DNA from: Hirudo medicinalis
Lineage: Eukaryota > Annelida > Clitellata > Hirudinida > Hirudinidae
Assembly: GCA_011800805.1 (NCBI GenBank)
Contig: MPNW01000013.1
Coordinates: 577,141-597,804, forward strand
Reading direction: 5' to 3'
Length of the DNA stretch: 20,664 bases
How positions within the stretch are numbered: the stretch's first letter is position 1; every line of letters begins with the position of its first letter. Positions 19,101 through 20,664 of the stretch are shown here, one piece after another. The position numbers and the translations under genes were made by a program. The notes under the pieces are model-generated. The model saw only the letters and a program-made list of their open reading frames with translations. It made no database searches and was not told the DNA's origin.

Positions 19101-19952
19101 AAAGTGTAGTAATAGAGAGAAAGGGATTTAATAACTTCTTCCTTTATCGGGGAAATACCAGATGAATAGCTCTGAAGTTAAACATTAGCCATGGCACAAT
19201 AAGCAAAGCTTTTTTACATTGAAATATATTAAATATCAGTATAAACTCACATGTGAGGGAAGAGTAGGAAACTTCTTCACAATTCCCTTAATAATTGAAT
19301 CAAGGGCTTTTTCAGAAAAAAAATGAGGCTTTGTTTCAGGATTACCCATCATCTGCAAATTCCAATAGAATCATCAATGAAAGGTAATTTAATAAACTGA
19401 GCTCAATAAGTATTAAATATTTATAATGTCTACCTCAAACTTTTAAACATTCACAGGTCATCTCAAAATCATGAACTATGATGAATTCTAGCAACAACAT
19501 TGAAACTAGAATTTATTTGGTAACATAATCCAAATCAACTTTATTAAGCAAAACATATTAAACCACATTAAATCAAAAAACTCAGACTAGCAATTCTCTA
19601 ACAAAACAAAGCTATTTAGAAGCATGTTACATACCGTCACCTGCAAAAATTATCAAAAGCTTTAAACATTCAATTTCTATCATGTTATCAAATATGTTAG
19701 CAATTTAGTAAGATAAGTCATATAAAGAGTTCTACTTTGTATACACAATTAAAAATAGAGTACGGAAAATCATTGCGTAATTGCAACATTACTATTAAAC
19801 TTATTTTAGGCACATGAAAGATTTATCCACTTAAACGCCTCCGGTACCTTTTTTATATTGTAAATCCGAATGAGCATGCCAGAAGCACGATCGTTAAGAA
19901 TGGTCAGTTTCTCTGCAAGCTTATGCTGGGTGGGCATCATTGATCTAGCCAT
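4211..19952 (-). CDS. NCKAP1: NCKAP1 (Nck-associated protein 1; Nap1/HEM-2/Kette)
   Basis: This is a complete gene in 34 coding exons (sub-entries give boundaries). It encodes 1137 residues against about 1128 in human. NCKAP1 is the large alpha-helical scaffold that pairs with CYFIP/Sra-1 in the WAVE regulatory complex. With ABI, BRK1 and WAVE it relays Rac signals to Arp2/3-driven actin assembly at the plasma membrane. Recognised conserved blocks, N to [184 protein letters not shown]. The start has Kozak-like AAAATGG and an in-frame TGA three codons upstream. All introns are GT-AG and all phases agree. No stop or frameshift was seen. It is the only intact host gene here. Confidence 0.96.
4682..5256 (-). 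other. NCKAP1 intron 31 (575 bp)
   Basis: AT-rich intron with GT-AG ends (donor gttgta at 5256, acceptor ttctcag at 4682). No repeat or open frame of note was seen. Confidence 0.8.
5368..5826 (-). other. NCKAP1 intron 30 (459 bp)
   Basis: Intron from gtaaaag at 5826 to tttgcag at 5368. A second possible donor (gttgta) two bases earlier in the exon is in the same phase and would change one residue. Nothing else was recognised. Confidence 0.8.
5960..6747 (-). other. NCKAP1 intron 29 (788 bp)
   Basis: AT-rich intron between the codons for ESM and IVNEMA. No transposon motif, tandem repeat or coding similarity was recognised, which makes it the largest intron here without visible TE debris. Confidence 0.75.
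7278..8781 (-). CDS. NCKAP1: NCKAP1 exons 20-26 (residues about 589-867)
   Basis: Exons: 20, 8662-8781; 21, 8464-8600; 22, 8247-8378; 23, 8067-8182; 24, 7673-7778; 25, 7459-7586; 26, 7278-7375. Exon 21 carries the lysine-rich linker ([11 protein letters not shown] ... [12 protein letters not shown]) that is also charged in human NCKAP1. Exon 22 gives [17 protein letters not shown] and VPREF. Exon 23 gives [19 protein letters not shown] then SIENY. Exon 24 is the least conserved ([19 protein letters not shown]). Exon 26 carries [12 protein letters not shown]. Introns are 61-94 bp except the 288-bp intron 23. Confidence 0.94.
8869..11675 (-). CDS. NCKAP1: NCKAP1 exons 13-19 (residues about 365-588)
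   Basis: Exons: 13, 11557-11675; 14, 11189-11229 (41 nt); 15, 10760-10851; 16, 9429-9510; 17, 9299-9357; 18, 9066-9211; 19, 8869-9001. Phases run 0-2-1-0-1-0-2-0. The peptides include [18 protein letters not shown] (13), [12 protein letters not shown] (14), [14 protein letters not shown] (15), FPEDESLI and LSVKQ (16), LRLDWFRLQ (17), [15 protein letters not shown] (18) and [14 protein letters not shown] ending CPEE (19). Each aligns without gaps to the human order. Exon 18 reads through to ATATTG|gttgg, so the next codon (TGC) is rebuilt from exon 19. Confidence 0.94.
9511..9993 (-). other. NCKAP1 intron 15, part left of the hAT element
   Basis: AT-rich intronic sequence between exon 16 and the inserted hAT derivative. 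No coding or repeat signal was recognised. Confidence 0.7.
9994..10730 (+). mobile_element. Internally deleted hAT (ZBED/Ac-type) element in NCKAP1 intron 15
   Basis: The left end AGGGCTGCAGATT (9994-10006), followed by TGCGTTAACGG and GATTAAT motifs, resembles the hAT terminus pattern AGGGCTGCACGATTAATCG. The right end carries degenerate GCGTTAAC and AATCGCGATTAA motifs (10692-10715). The exact right border and the 8-bp target duplication could not be set. Inside are the two extreme ends of a transposase gene with the catalytic core missing, so this is a deletion derivative. It is antisense to NCKAP1. Confidence 0.6.
10150..10600 (+). pseudogene. BED zinc finger joined to hATC domain, catalytic core lost
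   Basis: An ATG at 10150 (MATSNT) leads, after a frame change, to FTFKSN then [27 protein letters not shown]. This is a BED zinc finger (CxxC ... HxxxxxH) that binds transposon ends. About 40 codons later, in another frame from about 10391, follows [49 protein letters not shown] and a TAA at 10598-10600, the hATC dimerisation domain. A full hAT transposase has about 450-500 residues between these two, carrying the DDE catalytic site and the insertion domain. The two domains lie in different frames, so no fusion protein is made from this copy. The sequence is better preserved than the other hAT relics here, so it is probably younger. Confidence 0.8.
10852..11556 (-). other. NCKAP1 introns 13 and 14 around the 41-nt exon 14
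   Basis: Intron 14 (10852-11188, 337 bp) and intron 13 (11230-11556, 327 bp) flank exon 14 at 11189-11229. Both are AT-rich. No repeat or element was recognised. Confidence 0.75.
11761..13268 (+). mobile_element. Tigger/pogo-type DNA transposon relic in NCKAP1 intron 12
   Basis: CAGTAAAACCTGTAAGCAGG at 11761 matches the start of Tigger/pogo terminal repeats (CAGTAAAACCT...), and TAGGGACA follows as in many family members. The transposase relic lies downstream in the same sense. The right terminal repeat is not certain. TAGGGAC-like sequence on the opposite strand at 13699-13706 suggests the element reached about 13.7 kb. It is antisense to NCKAP1. Confidence 0.65.
12282..13268 (+). pseudogene. 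Tigger/pogo transposase pseudogene (CENP-B-like, DDE_1)
   Basis: The family order is visible across several frames. The CENP-B-type helix-turn-helix comes first ([15 protein letters not shown], then [16 protein letters not shown] and ADWKGRL). The DDE_1 domain follows with DVFNCD (first Asp; the following ETG is lost), [33 protein letters not shown] and [19 protein letters not shown] keeps the second Asp, [13 protein letters not shown] leads into DAGVIQTVK with the third catalytic position, and [11 protein letters not shown] and FQEFVE close it. Frameshifts are needed near 12575, 12850, 12905 and 13105, and there are several TAA/TGA codons. The gene is dead. Related transposases gave rise to CENP-B, JRK and TIGD genes, but nothing here suggests domestication. 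Confidence 0.85.
13269..13836. other. Rest of NCKAP1 intron 12 between Tigger relic and exon 12
   Basis: An acidic [13 protein letters not shown] reading at about 13285 may be the transposase tail. A hairpin (CATAGGGGCAC 13665-13675 with GCGTCCCTATG 13697-13707) and a (TA)n microsatellite at 13757-13781 follow, then the exon 12 donor region. Confidence 0.55.
13757..13781. repeat. (TA)n microsatellite
   Basis: About 12.5 TA units, followed by TTATATTC. It lies 56 bases from the exon 12 donor inside intron 12. Confidence 0.9.
13837..17169 (-). CDS. NCKAP1: NCKAP1 exons 9-12 (residues about 246-364)
   Basis: Exons: 9, 17121-17169; 10, 15316-15469; 11, 14005-14061; 12, 13837-13933. Exon 9 is 49 nt ([16 protein letters not shown]) and ends in phase 1 at A|gttag. 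Exon 10 restores the codon with TT before GGGTTC ([17 protein letters not shown]) and ends in phase 2. Exon 11 is 57 nt ([16 protein letters not shown]) and replaces a 22-residue human segment with exactly 22 residues, although few are conserved. Exon 12 is [19 protein letters not shown] then DQPGLLGPK, close to human. Introns 9, 10 and 12 around these exons are large and hold TE relics. Confidence 0.92.
14062..14514 (-). other. NCKAP1 intron 10, part next to exon 11
   Basis: AT-rich intronic sequence. Nothing was recognised apart from the exon 11 acceptor (tgatttag). Confidence 0.7.
14515..14584. repeat. 34-bp tandem duplication
   Basis: A 34-base unit starting ATTGTAATGTCCTGG is present in two identical copies (14515-14548 and 14549-14582) plus two bases, within intron 10. 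Identity of the copies suggests a recent slippage event or an assembly duplicate. Confidence 0.9.
14804..14926 (+). pseudogene. Non-LTR retrotransposon reverse-transcriptase C-terminus
   Basis: Forty-one codons read [20 protein letters not shown] then [12 protein letters not shown] and a degraded tail. LINE polyproteins of the Jockey/CR1/L2/RTE groups end their reverse transcriptase with cn-vWg--yps-L-pL--lQkk--riI----h. The match in order and spacing is clear, but the piece is too short to name the clade. Stops follow at once. The 3' untranslated part continues at 14967. It lies in intron 10, antisense to NCKAP1. Confidence 0.7.
14967..15083 (+). mobile_element. LINE 3' tail, same family as 16551-16752
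   Basis: GTGGGATAAATTTTCC then CCATCCTTTTGGGT is followed by T/G-rich sequence and an A-rich end (AATAAATGTTTAAAAAAAAAA). The GTGGG...TCCTTTTGG block recurs at 16648-16682, so two copies of one LINE family sit in neighbouring introns. Confidence 0.55.
15470..16025 (-). other. NCKAP1 intron 9, part next to exon 10
   Basis: AT-rich sequence between the exon 10 acceptor (ttttcag) and the left arm of the large inverted repeat. No gene or element was recognised. Confidence 0.65.
16026..17028. repeat. About 1-kb inverted-repeat (foldback) structure in NCKAP1 intron 9
   Basis: A 24-base segment at 16026-16049 (core CAGTCAGAATGGAAACCATG) is the exact reverse complement of 17005-17028. Further in, an 18-base segment (TGATAACTCACTAAATAA, 16068-16085) is the exact reverse complement of 16976-16993. 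The arms are about 55-60 bases with unequal spacers (18 and 11), so they resemble terminal inverted repeats of an old DNA transposon or foldback element. A LINE tail lies between the arms. A weaker third copy of the arm motif (AAAACCATGAGGACATCC) is at 16206-16223. Confidence 0.75.
16551..16752 (+). mobile_element. LINE 3' end with (ACAT)n tail
   Basis: T/G-rich sequence, then GTGGGAATACATCCCTTCGG and GTCCTTTTGGATGATT, ends in GGGAATACATACATACATACATT (tandem ACAT at 16735-16751). Short tandem tails and this GTGGG...CCTTTTGG block are typical of CR1/L2-like LINE 3' ends. No coding part remains. The left limit is approximate. Confidence 0.5.
17229..17255. repeat. (AAT)n microsatellite, imperfect
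   Basis: Runs of AAT/ATA units with one GAT interruption in intron 8, upstream of the hAT relic. Confidence 0.8.
17566..17740 (+). pseudogene. hAT transposase relic in NCKAP1 intron 8
   Basis: The reading is NPLHW, then (after a shift) [20 protein letters not shown], then [10 protein letters not shown] and a stop. This fits the hATC signature NPL-WW...YL-IPaTSvpSERvFS-aG...nl-pe. A 16-bp tandem duplication (AATACTTCAG-containing unit, 17588-17619) sits between the two blocks. The domain start, core and termini are not recognisable. It differs from the 10150 copy (SSERV rather than PCERL) and so represents another hAT family. Confidence 0.6.
17741..18324 (-). other. NCKAP1 intron 8, part next to exon 8
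   Basis: AT-rich intronic sequence ending at the exon 8 donor (gtttgt at 18324). Open frames on both strands here show no similarity that I recognise. Confidence 0.65.
18325..19952 (-). CDS. NCKAP1: NCKAP1 exons 1-8 (N-terminal part, residues 1-245)
   Basis: Exon boundaries on the plus-strand scale: 1, 19848-19952; 2 (microexon), 19635-19640; 3, 19251-19352; 4, 19079-19171; 5, 18952-19008; 6, 18740-18886; 7, 18589-18675; 8, 18325-18462. All introns are phase 0. Exon 1 ends IRIYNIKK and exon 3 opens MMGNPETKP, matching human NIKK-ACGDPKAKP. Exon 5 must run through SQVHFDI to a GTTAGA donor. The earlier GT inside it would delete the conserved (V/F)FDI before NFDLT. Exon 6 carries [12 protein letters not shown] and [12 protein letters not shown], and exon 7 carries [17 protein letters not shown]. 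Exon 8 ([10 protein letters not shown]) is the most diverged from human. Confidence 0.93.
19635..19640 (-). CDS. NCKAP1: Candidate 6-nt microexon of NCKAP1 (Val-Thr)
   Basis: On the minus strand the sequence is atttttgcag, GTGACG, gtatgtaaca: a strong acceptor, six bases and a strong donor. Exons 1 and 3 are both phase 0, so including it adds VT after NIKK and skipping it keeps the frame. The human alignment does not need the two residues, so it would be a cassette microexon. Support is from splice signals only. Confidence 0.5.
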
Positions 19953-20190
19953 TTTTAATCAAGTTATAGCCGACCACCCAAGATCCTTTAAGCTCAAAAT
20001 ATCAGGAAGTCAGACGCTACGGTGTTTTGATAATAATTGTTAACATAATGTTTAAAGTCAGATTCAACGCAATTGCAAATAAGTTATAATTTTATTTATA
20101 TATCAGCGACTAAAAAATTAGACATAAAATAATTAATTGTAATCTGAATTTATGATTTTAAACTTATTAAAATATAAATAGAATATATTG
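19953..20190 (-). promoter_or_regulatory. 5' UTR and proximal upstream region of NCKAP1
   Basis: The ATG at 19952 is preceded by TGATTAAAA, giving an in-frame stop. Further up is a short GC-richer stretch (CACCGTAGCGTCTGACTTCC, about 20002-20024) and then AT-rich sequence. No clear TATA box or initiator could be chosen, so promoter placement is by position only. Confidence 0.35.
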
Positions 20191-20195
20191 AATAA

Positions 20196-20340
20196 GGGGT
20201 CGTTCATTAATTATGTCAACAAATTTAAGGTAATTTTTGACCCCCTCCCTTCCCCCTTGTCAACAACTATCAAACTTTTAAAGACCCCCTATCAAAATTA
20301 TGTCAAAAAATTGACGACCTCCTCTAAAAATGGTTTTTTA
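20196..20340. repeat. MITE-like repeat starting GGGGTCGTTCATTAATTA
   Basis: The block opens with GGGGTCGTTCATTAATTATG and contains three related units, each GTCAA plus AT-rich sequence plus GAC(C)CCCT, with GTCAA at 20215, 20259 and 20302 (spacing 44 and 43). GGGGTCGTTCAT-type ends with GACCCCC(T)CCC motifs occur in small DNA elements of many invertebrates; this is from memory and the family is not named. No matching right end was found. Confidence 0.45.
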
Positions 20341-20440
20341 CACTTTTAATTTGTACCTTGTAACACTTTGAATTACGTCTATTTTATTTTGAAAGTAATT
20401 AAAATAATTGTTAAACTGTTTCTTTCTTTCTTAATACTCC

Positions 20441-20664
20441 GCCTTGATATATCGAGCTCCGACAGGGATCCTCAGAGGAGGTTCCCCATCTTTTAATGTT
20501 TCGACCCTTTGAATCTCCTGACGTTTTCTGGGGGGGCCGCATCCGGTGATCAGCCGGATGTCCCTGTCGGTTTTTCTTTATCCTTCGGAACCCGACGCTT
20601 ACCGCCGGCTATGAGAGGCTCTCTTTGGCCTTCTTATGCCGGTCACTGCTGCCTGGACTGGAGC
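20441..20664. repeat. GC-rich module with nested inverted repeats, cut by window edge
   Basis: Base composition changes sharply from about 70% AT to GC-rich. CCGACAGGGA (20459-20468) is the exact reverse complement of TCCCTGTCGG (20561-20570). Directly inside the right arm, CATCCGG (20540-20546) pairs exactly with CCGGATG (20554-20560) around TGATCAG. All six frames lack a recognisable protein. It may be a transposable-element 5' end, an LTR or a structured RNA gene. It continues beyond 20664. Confidence 0.45.

Noticed and set aside
20441..20664. Coding exon or hammerhead ribozyme in the GC-rich module
   Set aside because: No frame gives a recognisable protein. CTGACGT and CTGATCA do not fit the hammerhead CUGANGA core.

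Overview
The window is nuclear DNA of an AT-rich metazoan, probably an invertebrate. It holds one complete intron-rich gene and many decayed transposable elements (TEs). I cannot name the species. Signs of an animal are a full-length NCKAP1/HEM gene split by GT-AG introns, Mag/SURL-type LTR retroelement pieces, hAT and pogo/Tigger transposase relics and a non-LTR retrotransposon tail. There is no operon, bacterial gene, CRISPR array, tRNA gene or rRNA gene.

Layout. Bases 1-1700: a broken LTR retroelement cluster. An integrase fragment runs straight into a tRNA-Leu primer-binding site, then a 280-residue SAP-domain ORF, a 62-bp duplication around a single assembly N, and a polypurine tract with the first bases of an LTR. 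Bases 1795-3126: a foldback repeat, a ZMYM1-like hAT relic on the minus strand, a doubtful tRNA-type SINE head, and a second hAT relic on the plus strand with its right end. Bases 3127-4103: AT-rich spacer with two small inverted repeats.

Bases 4211-19952, minus strand: the orthologue of NCKAP1 (Nap1/HEM-2/Kette), a scaffold subunit of the WAVE regulatory complex. I resolved 34 coding exons, including a candidate 6-nt microexon. They give 1137 residues (1135 without the microexon) from an ATG with an in-frame stop three codons upstream to a TAA. Every intron used is GT-AG and the phases agree throughout. Intron sizes are bimodal: most are 60-110 bp, and all five introns over 1.1 kb contain TE debris. 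That debris is a hAT relic in intron 8, a LINE tail inside a large inverted repeat in intron 9, a LINE reverse-transcriptase C-terminus in intron 10, a Tigger transposase in intron 12 and an internally deleted BED/hAT element in intron 15.

Bases 19953-20664: 5' flank of NCKAP1, then a MITE-like C-rich repeat with a 43-44 bp internal quasi-period, then a GC-rich module with nested perfect inverted repeats that continues past the window edge.

No coding system unlike known families was found. The most unusual items are the SAP ORF placed directly after a retroviral-type primer-binding site, the integrase/primer-site chimera, the NCKAP1 microexon, the 1-kb inverted repeat next to exon 9, and the palindromic module at the right edge.
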